Part shown: positions 35,556 through 46,972 of the stretch, in pieces
Position numbering within the stretch: position 1 is the stretch's first letter
Layout of the letters: the number at the start of each line of letters is the position of its first letter
NCBI RefSeq assembly: GCF_900090325.1
Contig: NZ_FMHW01000002.1
Span: 4,589,001 to 4,653,000, forward strand
Length of the DNA: 64,000 nt
DNA from: Micromonospora pallida
GTDB taxonomy: Bacteria; Actinomycetota; Actinomycetes; Mycobacteriales; Micromonosporaceae
Direction of reading: 5' to 3'
Notes under the pieces: generated by a model
Told to the model about the DNA's origin: nothing
Seen by the model: the letters and a program-made list of their open reading frames with translations, nothing else
Databases searched by the model: none
Program-made: the position numbers and the translations under genes

Positions 35556-36917
35556 GTGAGCACCACCCGCTGGCTCGCCGAGTACGCCTGGCTGCCCGAC
35601 GAGCCCGAACCCACCGCCGACGTGCTGATCGAGACCGTCGACGGACGGATCACCCTGGTTGCCCCGCTGGCCGCGCGGACCCCGCCCACCGCCGGGGTCG
35701 AGGTACTCGCCGACGCGGTACGCCTGCCCGGCCTGACCCTGCCCGGCCTGGCCGACGCACACTCGCACGCGTTCCACCGGGCGCTGCGCGGCCGGACCCA
35801 CGGCGGGCGGGGCGACTTCTGGACCTGGCGGGACCTGATGTACACGGTCGCCGACCGCCTCGACCCGGACAGCTACCTGGCCCTGGCCCGTGCCGTGTAC
35901 GCCGAGCTGGCGTTGGCCGGGGTCACCTGCGTCGGCGAGTTCCACTACCTGCACCACCGGCCGGACGGCGGCCGGTACGACGACCCGAACGCGATGGGCG
36001 CGGCCCTGGTGGAGGCCGCCGCGCAGGCCGGTGTCCGGATCACCCTGCTGGACACCTGTTACCTGACGGCGACCGTGGACGGTCAGCCGCTGACCGGTCC
36101 ACAGCGTCGGTTCGGTGACGGGGACGCGAACCGGTGGGCGGACCGGGTCGAGGCGTTCACCCCGGCCGGCGAGCACGCCCGGGTCGGCGCGGCCGTGCAC
36201 TCGGTACGGGCGGTCCCCGCCGACCAGCTCGGCACGGTCGCCGAGTGGGCCCGGCGGCACGACGCGCCACTGCACGCGCACCTCTCCGAGCAGCCCGCCG
36301 AGAACGACGCCTGCCGGTCCGTGCACGGACGCACCCCGACCCGGCTACTCGCCGACCACGGGGTGCTCGGCCCGACCACCACGGCCGTCCACGCCACCCA
36401 TCTGACCAGCGCCGACGTGAATCTACTCGGCGGCAGCGGCACCGGGGTCTGCCTCTGCCCGACCACCGAGCGGGACCTCGCCGACGGCATCGGGCCGGCC
36501 CGCCGGATGGCCGAGGCGGGCAGCCCGCTCAGCCTGGGCAGCGACAGTCACGCCGTGATCGACCTGTTCGAGGAGGCCCGCGCGGTCGAGCTGGACGAGC
36601 GGCTGCGCACCCGGCAGCGGGGCCACTTCACCCCGGCCGCGCTCCGCGACGCGGCGACCGTGACCGGGCACGCCGCGCTGGGCTGGACCGACGCCGGCCG
36701 GCTCGCCCCGGGCAACCGGGCCGACCTGGTCACCGTCCGGCTGGACAGCGCGCGGACGGCGGGCGTACCGCCGGTGGGGGTGTTCTTCGCGGCGGGCGCG
36801 GCCGACGTCACCCAGGTCGTGGTGGACGGTCGGGTGGTGGTCCGCGACGGCCGGCACACGACCGTCGACGTCCCCGCCGAACTCACCGCCGCCATCCGGG
36901 CGGTGATCACCTCGTGA
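35556..36917 (+). CDS. hutF: formimidoylglutamate deiminase
   Basis: 453 aa, GTG start. Amidohydrolase superfamily; deiminates N-formimidoyl-L-glutamate to N-formyl-L-glutamate and ammonia. Landmarks: GLADAHSHAFHRALRGRTH (metal HxH), FHYLHHRPDGGRYDDPNAMG, HAHLSEQPAENDAC, CLCPTTERDLADGIGPA, SLGSDSHAVIDLFEEAR (catalytic Asp region). Follows the M20 gene by 55 bp. Its presence defines the deiminase branch of histidine degradation. Confidence 0.93.
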   Translation: MSTTRWLAEYAWLPDEPEPTADVLIETVDGRITLVAPLAARTPPTAGVEVLADAVRLPGLTLPGLADAHSHAFHRALRGRTHGGRGDFWTWRDLMYTVADRLDPDSYLALARAVYAELALAGVTCVGEFHYLHHRPDGGRYDDPNAMGAALVEAAAQAGVRITLLDTCYLTATVDGQPLTGPQRRFGDGDANRWADRVEAFTPAGEHARVGAAVHSVRAVPADQLGTVAEWARRHDAPLHAHLSEQPAENDACRSVHGRTPTRLLADHGVLGPTTTAVHATHLTSADVNLLGGSGTGVCLCPTTERDLADGIGPARRMAEAGSPLSLGSDSHAVIDLFEEARAVELDERLRTRQRGHFTPAALRDAATVTGHAALGWTDAGRLAPGNRADLVTVRLDSARTAGVPPVGVFFAAGAADVTQVVVDGRVVVRDGRHTTVDVPAELTAAIRAVITS

Positions 36918-36975
36918 GCGCGAGGAGTGAGCCGGGTTTGCGAGCCCCGCAGTCGCGAACGAAGGACGGCACCTC

Positions 36976-38145
36976 ATGAGCAGTCTGCTGGTCGACAACA
37001 TCGGGGAGCTGGTCACCAACGTGGCCGGGACCGGCGAGGGCGGTCGGCTCGGCATCCGCCGCAACGCGGCCATCCTGGTCGAGGAGGACCGGATCGCCTG
37101 GCTCGGCCCGGCCCGGTACGCCCCGGCGGCCACCCGGCGGATCGACGCCGACGGCGCGGCGGTGCTCCCCGGCTTCGTGGACAGCCACGCCCACCTGGTC
37201 TTCGCCGGGGACCGGGCCGCCGAGTTCGCTGCCCGGATGGCCGGTCAGCCGTACACCGGGGGTGGGATCCGGACCACGGTCGCGGCCACCCGGGCCGCCT
37301 CCGACGAGACGCTGCGCGGCACCGTGCGCCGGCTCCGCGCGGAGGCGCTGCGGCAGGGCACCACCACCATCGAGATCAAGAGCGGGTACGGCCTGAACGT
37401 CGCCGACGAGGCCCGCTCGCTGCGGATCGCCGCCGAGGCGACCGGGGAGACCACCTTCCTCGGCGCGCACGTGGTGCCGACCGAGTACGCCGACCGCCCG
37501 GACGACTACGTCGGGTTGGTCTGCGGGCCGATGCTGCGCGCCGCCGCCCCGTACGCGAAGTGGATCGACGTGTTCTGCGAACGGGGCGCGTTCGACGCCG
37601 ACCACGCCCGCGCGATCCTCACCTGCGGGCAGGCCGCCGGCCTCGGGGTACGGCTGCACGCCAACCAGCTCGGCCCCGGACCGGGGGTACGACTCGCCGT
37701 GGAACTCGGGGCGGCCAGTGCCGACCACTGCACCCACCTGGACGCCGCCGACGTGGACGCGCTGGCCGGGTCCGCCACGGTCGCCACCCTGCTGCCCGGT
37801 GCCGAGTTCTCCACCCGGTCGCCGTACCCGGACGCCCGTCGGCTGCTCGACGCCCGGGTCACCGTGGCGTTGGCGACCGACTGCAACCCGGGTTCCTCGT
37901 ACACGTCGTCGATGCCGTTCTGCATCGCGCTCGCCGTACGGGAGATGGGCATGACCCCGGCGGAGGCGGTCTGGGCCGCGACCGCCGGGGGCGCGCGGGC
38001 GCTGCGCCGCGACGACGTGGGCGTGCTCGCCCCCGGGGCGCGGGCCGACCTCATGATTCTCGACGCCCCGTCCCACCTGCACCTGGCCTACCGGCCGGGG
38101 GTTCCGCTGATCCGCCAGGTCCTGCACAACGGAGTTCCGCTATGA
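36976..38145 (+). CDS. hutI: imidazolonepropionase
   Basis: 389 aa. Amidohydrolase that opens imidazolonepropionate to formimidoylglutamate. Landmarks: [18 protein letters not shown] (metal HxH), [52 protein letters not shown], and [21 protein letters not shown]. The stop TGA overlaps the ATG of a 19-codon ORF. Confidence 0.96.
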   Translation: MSSLLVDNIGELVTNVAGTGEGGRLGIRRNAAILVEEDRIAWLGPARYAPAATRRIDADGAAVLPGFVDSHAHLVFAGDRAAEFAARMAGQPYTGGGIRTTVAATRAASDETLRGTVRRLRAEALRQGTTTIEIKSGYGLNVADEARSLRIAAEATGETTFLGAHVVPTEYADRPDDYVGLVCGPMLRAAAPYAKWIDVFCERGAFDADHARAILTCGQAAGLGVRLHANQLGPGPGVRLAVELGAASADHCTHLDAADVDALAGSATVATLLPGAEFSTRSPYPDARRLLDARVTVALATDCNPGSSYTSSMPFCIALAVREMGMTPAEAVWAATAGGARALRRDDVGVLAPGARADLMILDAPSHLHLAYRPGVPLIRQVLHNGVPL

Positions 38146-38201
38146 GCAACCAACGAACCGACCAGCACCGTTCCACCGACACACGCGGCGGGGTGGCGTG
38201 A
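38142..38201 (+). CDS. 19-residue ORF linking hutI and hutH
   Basis: ATG 38142 forms ATGA with the hutI stop, and its own TGA (38199-38201) overlaps the hutH start (GTG 38198/ATG 38201). The predicted peptide is hydrophilic ([12 protein letters not shown] then DTRGGVA). It could be a coupling peptide that carries ribosomes from hutI to hutH, or a by-product. No RBS of its own is evident. Confidence 0.4.
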   Translation: MSNQRTDQHRSTDTRGGVA

Positions 38202-39739
38202 TGGGCACGGTGACCGTCCAGCCCACCGGCGTCTCCCCCGCCGACGTGCTCGCCGTGGCCCGGGGCGGCGCGAAGGTCGTCCTCGATCCGGCCACGGTGG
38301 ACGCGATGGCCACCAGCCGGGCGATCGTGGACGGCATCGAGGCCTCCGGCCGTCCGGTATACGGGGTGTCGACCGGGTTCGGCGCGCTGGCCAACACCTT
38401 CGTCGCGCCGGAGCGGCGGGCCGAACTCCAGCACGCGTTGATCCGTTCGCACGCCGCCGGGGTCGGTGCGCCGATGCCCCGCGAGGTGGTACGGGCGATG
38501 ATGCTGCTGCGGGTACGCTCGCTGGCCCTCGGCCGCTCCGGGGTCCGCCCGCTGGTCGCCGAGGCCCTGGTCGACCTGCTCAACCACGACGTCACCCCGT
38601 GGGTGCCCGAGCACGGTTCGCTGGGCGCCTCCGGTGACCTCGCCCCGCTGGCGCACTGCGCGCTGGTGCTGCTCGGCGAGGGGTGGGTGCTCGGCCCGGC
38701 CGGCGAGCGGGTGCCCGCCGCCGACGCGCTGCACCAGGTCGGGCTGGCCCCGGTGACGCTGGCCGCCAAGGAGGGGCTGGCGCTGATCAACGGCACCGAC
38801 GGGATGCTCGGCATGCTGCTGCTGGCCATCCACGACGCCGCGCACCTGTTCACCATGGCCGACGTGACCGCCGCCCTGGCCATCGAGGCGATGCTCGGCT
38901 CGGAGCGGCCGTTCCTGCCCGAGCTGCACGCCATCCGGCCGCATCCGGGGCAGGCGACCTCGGCGGCGAACATCCACCGGCTGCTCCAGGACTCGACGGT
39001 GATGGACTCGCACCGCGACGACCTGGCGCACGCGGTGCAGGACGCGTACTCGATGCGGTGCGCGCCGCAGGTGGCCGGGGCGGCCCGGGACACCCTCGCC
39101 TTCGTCGAGCAGGTCGCCGGCCGGGAGCTGGTGTCCGTGGTGGACAACCCGGTGGTGCTGCCGGACGGCCGGGTCGAGTCGACCGGCAACTTCCACGGCG
39201 CGCCGCTCGGCTTCGCCGCGGACTTCCTCGCCATCGCCGCCAGCGAGGTCGGGGCGATCGCCGAGCGCCGGGTGGACCGGTTGCTCGACGTGACCCGGTC
39301 CCGGGACCTGCCGGCGTTCCTCTCCCCGGACGCGGGGGTCAACTCTGGGCTGATGATCGCCCAGTACACGGCCGCCGGGATCGTCGCGGAGAACCGCCGG
39401 CTGGCCGGCCCCGCCTCGGTGGACTCGCTGCCCACCAGCGGCATGCAGGAGGACCACGTCTCGATGGGCTGGGCGGCGACGAAGAAGCTGCGCACGGTGC
39501 TGGACAACCTCACCAGCCTGCTCGCGGTGGAGCTGCTCTCGGCGGTACGCGGGCTGCAACTACGCGCCCCGCTCACCCCGTCCCCGGCCGGTCGGGCGGC
39601 CATCGCGGCGCTGGGCGGGGCCGCCGGGGAACCCGGCCCGGACGTCTTCCTCGCCCCGGTGATGGAGGCGGCCCAGGCGGTGGTGCGCGGTCCGGAGCTG
39701 CGGGCCACCATCGAGCGGGAGGTGGGTCGGCTCGGCTGA
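38201..39739 (+). CDS. hutH: histidine ammonia-lyase
   Basis: 512 aa from ATG 38201 (GTG 38198 gives one more). Removes ammonia from histidine to form urocanate, first step of the pathway. The MIO cofactor forms from Ala143-Ser144-Gly145 in GSLGASGDLAPLAH. Other landmarks: VYGVSTGFGALANTFV (catalytic Tyr), DNPVVLPDGRVESTGNFHG, SMGWAATKKLR. Last gene of the hut transcript; the AEC transporter gene runs toward it. Confidence 0.97.
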   Translation: MGTVTVQPTGVSPADVLAVARGGAKVVLDPATVDAMATSRAIVDGIEASGRPVYGVSTGFGALANTFVAPERRAELQHALIRSHAAGVGAPMPREVVRAMMLLRVRSLALGRSGVRPLVAEALVDLLNHDVTPWVPEHGSLGASGDLAPLAHCALVLLGEGWVLGPAGERVPAADALHQVGLAPVTLAAKEGLALINGTDGMLGMLLLAIHDAAHLFTMADVTAALAIEAMLGSERPFLPELHAIRPHPGQATSAANIHRLLQDSTVMDSHRDDLAHAVQDAYSMRCAPQVAGAARDTLAFVEQVAGRELVSVVDNPVVLPDGRVESTGNFHGAPLGFAADFLAIAASEVGAIAERRVDRLLDVTRSRDLPAFLSPDAGVNSGLMIAQYTAAGIVAENRRLAGPASVDSLPTSGMQEDHVSMGWAATKKLRTVLDNLTSLLAVELLSAVRGLQLRAPLTPSPAGRAAIAALGGAAGEPGPDVFLAPVMEAAQAVVRGPELRATIEREVGRLG

Positions 39740-39840
39740 GCAGGATGGCCGCCGGGCCGGCTGAGCAGGGGTGGCCGCCGGGCCGACTCGGTTGGGCGCG
39801 GCGGCCGCTGGGTAGGCCCGGCCGCGGGCGGTGGCCGGGC

Positions 39841-40857
39841 TCAGCCGACGAGCAGCGCCACCGCGATCAGCACCGGCACCGCCGACACCGTCGACAGCAG
39901 CACCGCGTCCCGGGCCAGCGTGACGCCACGGTCGTAGCGGACCGCGTAGACAAAAACGTTCTGCGCGGTCGGCAGGGCGGCGGTGACCGTGCAGGCCAGC
40001 ACCACCGACGGCGACAGATCCAGCAGGTAGCGGGCGACGAGGTACGCCACCAGCGGCTGACCGACCGCCTTGAGGAACACGGCGAGCCACACGTCCCGCG
40101 CGGTGTCCCCGGTGCCCGGCCGGGGAGCGCCGTGCAGCGAGAGGCCGTACGCGAGCAGCGTCGCCGGCACCGCCATCGCGCCCACCAACTCGACCGGACG
40201 CAGCACCGCCTCTGGCGGTAGCCACCCGGTCAGGCTGCACACCACGCCCAGGGCGCACGCCACGATGATCGGGTTCGTCAACTGCTGCACCATGACCCGG
40301 GTCAGCGACCGCCGCCCCGGGGCCGCCGCCTCCCGCCCGCTGCTCTCCTGCCGACTGGTCTCCCGGCCACCGGTTGTCGCCGCGTCCCCGGCAGCGACCG
40401 CCGGCGCACCGCCCCGGGCAGCCGGATCCAGCAGGACGAAGGCGACCGGGGTGATCACCAACAGTTGGAACATGATGATCGGCACCACGACCGTGGCGTC
40501 GCCGAGGACGTACACGGCGATCGGGATGCCGATGTTGGCCGCGTTCACGTACGACGCGGCGAGTGCGCCGATGGTGGTCTCCGGGGTCGGCCGCCGCCAG
40601 GCCAGTCGCGCCACCAGTACGAACACCGCGGCCACCACGGCGGTGCCGACCACCGTGACGACCAGCGCGGACGAGAGGACCGCGAGCACGTCCGAGTGGG
40701 CCACGGTCTGGAAGAGCAGCGCCGGGGTGGCCACGAAGAACGCCACCCGGGAGAGCACAACAGCCCCGTCCGGGCCGACCAGTCCCCGCCGTCCGACCAG
40801 CCAGCCGACGCCGACAACGGCCGCGACGACCGCGAACCCGGTCAACACACCCGGCAC
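39841..40857 (-). CDS. AEC-family (auxin efflux carrier) transporter
   Basis: 338 aa from GTG 40857, with GGGAGGACGAC upstream. Ten or so hydrophobic helices in two halves; ASYVNAANIGIPIAVYVLGD and the later ALPTAQNVFVYAVRYD are the family's paired Asn/Pro motifs. A hydrophilic Arg/Ser/Ala-rich loop (~165-200) lies in the middle. Moves organic anions such as dicarboxylates; the substrate is unknown. It is convergent with hutH. Confidence 0.9.
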   Translation of the reverse strand: MPGVLTGFAVVAAVVGVGWLVGRRGLVGPDGAVVLSRVAFFVATPALLFQTVAHSDVLAVLSSALVVTVVGTAVVAAVFVLVARLAWRRPTPETTIGALAASYVNAANIGIPIAVYVLGDATVVVPIIMFQLLVITPVAFVLLDPAARGGAPAVAAGDAATTGGRETSRQESSGREAAAPGRRSLTRVMVQQLTNPIIVACALGVVCSLTGWLPPEAVLRPVELVGAMAVPATLLAYGLSLHGAPRPGTGDTARDVWLAVFLKAVGQPLVAYLVARYLLDLSPSVVLACTVTAALPTAQNVFVYAVRYDRGVTLARDAVLLSTVSAVPVLIAVALLVG

Positions 40858-41037
40858 GTCGTCCTCCCGTCGCCGCCACCCCGGCGACCCGCGCCGCCGC
40901 GCCGGCACCTGCCCGCCCCCGGAAGCGTCCCCGACCGCGTGATCGACTCCGTTTCGCCGGTGTTGCGGTATCGAACCGGACCGGACGCCCCCGTATCGGC
41001 GAAACGCCGACCGGCGGGCCGGGCAGCCGGCGGCGGG

Positions 41038-41655
41038 TCAGGTGGCCGGTGGGAGCACCTTGGCGACCAGCTTGGCCAGGTCCCGCAGGGCCTTGCCACG
41101 GTGGCTGATCGCGTCCTTCTCCTCCGGGGTCAGTTCGGCGTTGGTGCGGGTCTGACCATCGCCGAGGAAGATCGGGTCGTAGCCGAAGCCGCCCTCGCCA
41201 CGGGGCGCGCGCAGCAGCCGGCCGGGCTGGCGGCCGTCGACCAGGTGCTCCTTGCCGCCGGGCAGCACCAGCGCCACGGTGCAGACGAAGGCCGCCGCCC
41301 GGTGCGCGTCCGGGAGGTCGGCGATCTGGTCGAGGACCAGTTGCAGGTTCGCCCGGTCGTCGCCGTGCTGGCCGGCCCAGCGGGCGCTGAACACCCCGGG
41401 CATGCCGTTGAGGGCGTCCACCGCGATGCCGGAGTCGTCGGCGATGGTGGGCAGGCCGGTACGCCGACAGCCCTCCCGTGCCTTGATCAGCGCGTTCTCG
41501 CCGAAGGTGAGGCCGGTCTCCGGCAGCTCCGGGTAGTCCTCCACGTCGTCGAGGCCGAGCAGGGCGATCCGGTGCGCGCCGAGCGCACCGTCGAGGATCC
41601 GCTGGAGTTCGACCAGCTTCTTCCGGTTACGGGTCGCGAGCAGGACCTTGTTCAC
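41038..41655 (-). CDS. rdgB: XTP/dITP diphosphatase
   Basis: 205 aa from GTG 41655. A Ham1-type pyrophosphatase that removes (d)ITP and XTP from the nucleotide pool. Landmarks: LLATRNRKKLVEL, PETGLTFGENALIKAREG, PTIADDSGIAVDALNGMPGVFSARWAG, GGFGYDPIFLGDG. Lies 40 bp after rph on the same strand, as in mycobacteria. Confidence 0.96.
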   Translation of the reverse strand: MNKVLLATRNRKKLVELQRILDGALGAHRIALLGLDDVEDYPELPETGLTFGENALIKAREGCRRTGLPTIADDSGIAVDALNGMPGVFSARWAGQHGDDRANLQLVLDQIADLPDAHRAAAFVCTVALVLPGGKEHLVDGRQPGRLLRAPRGEGGFGYDPIFLGDGQTRTNAELTPEEKDAISHRGKALRDLAKLVAKVLPPAT

Positions 41656-41695
41656 GCTGCACTGCCTTTCGTACGGGGGCTCGGGACGGGCCGGC

Positions 41696-42421
41696 TCACG
41701 CCAACGCCTTCCGCTGGGCTTCGGCCAGTTCGGTGCACCCCGCCACCGCAAGGTCGAGCAGGGCGTCGAGCTGGTCGCGGGCGAAGACCCCCGACTCGCC
41801 CGTCCCCTGCACCTCGACGAACTCGCCGGTGCCGGTGCAGACCACGTTCATGTCGACCTCGGCGGCGACGTCCTCGGGGTAGTCGAGATCGAGCCGCGCC
41901 TCCCCGGCGATGACGCCGACGCTGACCGCCGCCACCGAGCGGTGCATCACCTTCTCCGGCCGTCCGGCCAGCGACTTCCGCTCGGCGAGCCAGGTCACCG
42001 CGTCGTGCAGGGCCACGTACGCCCCGGTGATGGCGGCGGTCCGGGTGCCGCCGTCGGCCTGGAGGACGTCGCAGTCCAGGACGATCGAGTTCTCGCCGAG
42101 CGCCTTCAGGTCGATGCTGGCTCGCAGGCTCCGGCCGATCAGCCGGGAGATCTCGTGGGTCCGACCGCCGATCCGTCCCTTGACGCTCTCCCGGTCGGAG
42201 CGGGTGTTCGTGGCGCGGGGCAGCATCGCGTACTCGGCGGTCACCCAGCCCAGCCCGGAGCCCTTGCGCCAGCGCGGCACCCCCTCGGTCACGCTCGCCG
42301 TGCAGAGCACCCGGGTGCCGCCGAACTCGACCAGGACCGAGCCCTCCGGATGGGTGCTCCACCCCCGGGTCAACGTCACCGGTCGAAGTTGATCGGGTCG
42401 TCGCCCGTCAGGTCGCGCCAT
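41696..42421 (-). CDS. rph: ribonuclease PH
   Basis: 241 aa. Phosphorolytic 3' exoribonuclease trimming tRNA precursors. Landmarks: [91 protein letters not shown]. Same-strand partner rdgB follows. Confidence 0.97.
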   Translation of the reverse strand: MARPDGRRPDQLRPVTLTRGWSTHPEGSVLVEFGGTRVLCTASVTEGVPRWRKGSGLGWVTAEYAMLPRATNTRSDRESVKGRIGGRTHEISRLIGRSLRASIDLKALGENSIVLDCDVLQADGGTRTAAITGAYVALHDAVTWLAERKSLAGRPEKVMHRSVAAVSVGVIAGEARLDLDYPEDVAAEVDMNVVCTGTGEFVEVQGTGESGVFARDQLDALLDLAVAGCTELAEAQRKALA

Positions 42422-42578
42422 GCAGGCACTCTATGCGGTCGCTCGACCGTACCGCCCCGGGGTGCCCCGCCGAGGGACACCCGACCACCCACCGCCGGCC
42501 AGCGCCGGTCTCAGCGCCGGGCCGGCCGCAGCGGACCGGTGCCGTCCACCACCAGCACCCGCGGCCGTCGTCCGGTGG

Positions 42579-43721
42579 TCACGCCCCCGCCGGCAGGCCG
42601 CTGGCCGTCGTGGCGGCCTGCACCGCCCGGTAGTGCCCGACCAGTTCGTCGCCGATCGCCGTCCAACTGGAGCGGCTCACCGCCACCCGGCCGGCCGCGC
42701 CGTACGCGCGCCGCCGCTCGGGATCGGCGGCCAGCTCGGCGACGGCCGCGGCGAGCGCGGCCCCGTCCCCCGGCGGCACCAGCAGCCCGGTGCTGCCGGA
42801 CCGGACGAGGTCCACCGGGCCGCCGGCGGCCGGCGCGACCACCGGTACGCCGCTGGCCAGCGCCTCCTGGATGGTCTGCCCGAAGGTCTCGTGCGGTCCG
42901 GTGTGCGCGAACACGTCGAGGCTGGCGTAGGTGCGGGCCAGCTCCGCGCCGTGCTGGGCACCGAGGAAACAGGCGTTCGGGAGCCGCCGCTCCAGCTCCC
43001 GCCGGGACGGCCCGTCACCGACCACGACCACCCGGACGCCGGCCAGCCGGGTGGTCTCCGCCAGCAGTTCCACCCGCTTCTCCGGGGCGAGCCGGCCGAC
43101 GTAGCCGACCAGCAGCTCACCGTCGGGGGCGAGCCGGCGCCGCAGCTGTCCGTCCCGGCGGGACGGGTGGAAACGGTCGGCGTCGACGCCGCGCCGCCAC
43201 AGCCAGATCCGTTCGACGCCGTTGGCGATCAGGTCCGCGGCGGCCCGGGTGGAGGGGGCGAGGGTACGGCCGGCGCTGTTGTGGATCTCGCGGATCCGCC
43301 GCCAGGCCGCCGCCTCGCCCCAACCGAGCTGGTACGCGCGGGCGTACGAGGCGACGTCGGTCTGGTAGACGGCCACGGTCGGCAGCCGGTGCGCGGCGGC
43401 GAGCGTCGCCGCCCGGCCACCGAGCACGAACGGGCTGGCCAGATGCACCACGTCCGGCGCGTAGGACAGGAGCGCGTCGGCGAGCCGACTGCCGGGCAGG
43501 CCGAGCCGGAAGCTCTGGTACCGGGGCATCGGCACGCTGGGAATCCGGACCACCGGGTAGGGCTGGTCGTCGACCACCCGCCGCCGCCCGCCCGGTGGAG
43601 CCGGGGCGACCACCATCGGCTCGTGCCCCCGCGCCAACAGGTGTTCGGCCACCCGGACGACGGAGTGGGCCACGCCGTTCACGTCCGGCGGGAACGACTC
43701 GGTCACGATGGCGATCCGCAT
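42579..43721 (-). CDS. GT4-family glycosyltransferase (MgtA-like)
   Basis: 380 aa. GT-B fold: IVTESFPPDVNGVAHSVVRVAEHL at the start, DVVHLASPFVLGGRA, VAVYQTDVASYARAYQLG, then the donor half with VGYVGRLAPEKRVELL, VVVGDGPSRREL and the E-x7-E motif in HETFGQTIQEALASGVPVVAP. Close in pattern to GDP-mannose-dependent alpha-mannosyltransferases of actinobacterial lipid and glycan synthesis. Acceptor unknown. Confidence 0.9.
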   Translation of the reverse strand: MRIAIVTESFPPDVNGVAHSVVRVAEHLLARGHEPMVVAPAPPGGRRRVVDDQPYPVVRIPSVPMPRYQSFRLGLPGSRLADALLSYAPDVVHLASPFVLGGRAATLAAAHRLPTVAVYQTDVASYARAYQLGWGEAAAWRRIREIHNSAGRTLAPSTRAAADLIANGVERIWLWRRGVDADRFHPSRRDGQLRRRLAPDGELLVGYVGRLAPEKRVELLAETTRLAGVRVVVVGDGPSRRELERRLPNACFLGAQHGAELARTYASLDVFAHTGPHETFGQTIQEALASGVPVVAPAAGGPVDLVRSGSTGLLVPPGDGAALAAAVAELAADPERRRAYGAAGRVAVSRSSWTAIGDELVGHYRAVQAATTASGLPAGA

Positions 43722-43813
43722 GGTGTCACCGTGCGGGTGTCAGCGGTGCGCCGATGGTCCGGCCAGCTACCGTACGGCGAACAGTGCGCCACGAATCGAC
43801 GACGGACCCGCCG

Positions 43814-44563
43814 TCAGATGTCGTACCGGCTGCCCGGACGGACGACCTCCAGCGGCCCGGTGTACGTGGCGCTGGCCGCCTCAACCGTCTGCGCCTCGCT
43901 GCCCCAGGCGGTGACCAGGTGGGTGAGCAGGAGCCGGCCGACACCGGCCTTGGTCGCCGCCTCGCCCGCTTCCCGCCCGGTCAGGTGCAGGTCCGGTGGG
44001 TTGTCCACCCCGTCGAGGTAGCTGGCCTCGCAGAGGAAGACGTCGGCGTCCTGGGCGAGCCGCAGCAGGGGCTCACAGGGTGCGGTGTCCGAGGAGTAAC
44101 AGAGGACCCGGCCGGCGTGCTCCAGCCGGACCCCGTACGTCTCGACGGGATGGTTCATCCGGTCGACGGTGACGGCGAACGGGCCGATCGGGAAGGTGCC
44201 CGGCTCCAGGGCGTAGAACTGGTAGACGTCCTCCACGCCCCCCTCCTCCTGGTGCCCGTAGACGGCGTGCAGCCGTTCCGGGGCACCCGCTGGGGCGTAC
44301 ACCGGCAGCGGCGGGTACGGACCGTCCGGGGCGTACCGGCGGACGACCACATAGGAGGCGGCGTCGAGGATGTGGTCGCAGTGCAGATGGGACAGGACGA
44401 TCGCGTCCGGGGCGTGCAGCCCGGCGTAGCGCTGGAGCGCGGAGAGCGACCCAGTGCCGAAGTCGAGCAGCAGCCGGAAGCCCTCGGCTTCGACAAGGTA
44501 CGCCGAACAGGCGGACTCGGGGCCGGGAAAGCTGCCCGCACAGCCCAGCACGGTCAATCTCAT
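43814..44563 (-). CDS. metallo-beta-lactamase-fold hydrolase (Rv1339-like)
   Basis: 249 aa. MBL fold with LSHLHCDHILD (HxHxDH), VDRMNHPVETYG, CYSSDTAPCEPL and LLLTHLVTAWG. Together with rph and rdgB nearby, it matches the position of the M. tuberculosis Rv1339 gene, described as an atypical cyclic-AMP phosphodiesterase. A role in cyclic nucleotide turnover is therefore plausible; it could also be an RNase Z-like enzyme. Confidence 0.85.
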   Translation of the reverse strand: MRLTVLGCAGSFPGPESACSAYLVEAEGFRLLLDFGTGSLSALQRYAGLHAPDAIVLSHLHCDHILDAASYVVVRRYAPDGPYPPLPVYAPAGAPERLHAVYGHQEEGGVEDVYQFYALEPGTFPIGPFAVTVDRMNHPVETYGVRLEHAGRVLCYSSDTAPCEPLLRLAQDADVFLCEASYLDGVDNPPDLHLTGREAGEAATKAGVGRLLLTHLVTAWGSEAQTVEAASATYTGPLEVVRPGSRYDI

Positions 44564-44915
44564 GCAGTCGCCCCGTCGCCACTACCGGTAGTCGACCCGT
44601 CGAGACTCGCCCCGCCGATGATCTCTACCGACGCGTACGCCACGCTGCGCAGCCTACGCCGGACACGGCGGTGGCAAGAATGATCTGATGGAAGTTGTCG
44701 CGAACGTGACACCCCTCCATGTCTTCTCCACCCGGTCCGTCACGGTTGCCGGACCAGACCGTTGCACACGGTGAGGTCCACCGACGGTCGGCGGACCCAT
44801 GACAACAGGCCACCAATGGGCGGCGGGCGTTGACGACGGCACGCCGGTGGGCGGCGGGCAGTTACGACGGGCCCGCCGTCGGGCGGCGGGCGATGACGAC
44901 GGGACGGGGCAGAGC
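44564..44915. other. 352-bp stretch between divergent genes
   Basis: Contains the promoter regions of the MBL gene and the membrane protein, plus the imperfect tandem repeats at 44816-44910. No further convincing gene. Confidence 0.6.
44816..44910. repeat. three imperfect ~32-bp tandem repeats
   Basis: Units at 44816-44846, 44847-44878 and 44879-44910 share GGGCGGCGGGC, then a spacer and ACGACGG. They end just before the proposed GTG start (44916) of the small membrane protein. Confidence 0.8.
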
Positions 44916-45407
44916 GTGCGGACCGAGACGGACACCGACGACGCGACACGGGCCACACCGGACCCGGTCCGGCGGACCGGTGTGGGGGCCGGCACGATTC
45001 CGCGCCCGGTTCGCGGTCCGGGTGGCGTCCCGCCGCGCGATCGGCCGGCCCGCCTCCGGCCCGCGCCGGGCGGACGACACCGGGCGTCCCGGCGGACGGC
45101 GCCGGCCGGCGGCGAGCGCGAGCGGCGTCGACCGACCGATCGCGGCCGGCTGCTACTGGTCTGTGGCTGGGCCACCGGCCTGGGCGCGGTGGCCCTCGCC
45201 TCGGCCGTACGCGGCCTGGTGCTGGTGCTGGCCGGAGCCGCCCCGCAGTGGTACCAGCCGACGGTGGCCGCCCTGGGTCTCGGCGGCATCGTCCTGGGCG
45301 GCGTCGCCCTGCACGGCCGCGCCCGCCCGGGGCTGCGGTGGGTCGCCCTCGGCCTGGCGAACCTGGCCGTCGGAGTGAGCGCCGGCCTCACCGCCAGCCT
45401 GCCCTGA
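44916..45407 (+). CDS. small membrane protein
   Basis: 163 aa from GTG 44916 (the frame is open to 44799 through a repeat array). The N-terminal ~80 residues are charged, Arg/Pro-rich and probably disordered. Three hydrophobic helices then follow, with LLLVCGWATGLGAVALASAV, YQPTVAALGLGGIVLGGVAL and VALGLANLAVGVSAGL. I do not recognise a family. It lies between, and opposite to, the cysM and MBL genes. Confidence 0.55.
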   Translation: MRTETDTDDATRATPDPVRRTGVGAGTIPRPVRGPGGVPPRDRPARLRPAPGGRHRASRRTAPAGGERERRRPTDRGRLLLVCGWATGLGAVALASAVRGLVLVLAGAAPQWYQPTVAALGLGGIVLGGVALHGRARPGLRWVALGLANLAVGVSAGLTASLP

Positions 45408-45540
45408 GCGGCCGCTGACCCGGGGCCGGGCCGGGTCCGCCGGGAGCGGAACGGGATGCGGCTGGGACAGGCCGAGCGGATTGCGGGCCAGGCGGATTGC
45501 TTGCCAGGGGGATTACGGGCCAGGCCGGCTCCGGGTCAGG

Positions 45541-46931
<1,391 letters not shown>

Positions 46932-46972
46932 CTACGGTGACGGAAGAAGGGGTGAACCGGACGCTGAACTGC

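Noticed and set aside
41648..44683. 1011-codon open frame on the plus strand
   Set aside because: It is antisense to rph, the GT4 gene and the MBL gene, all of which have clear motifs.
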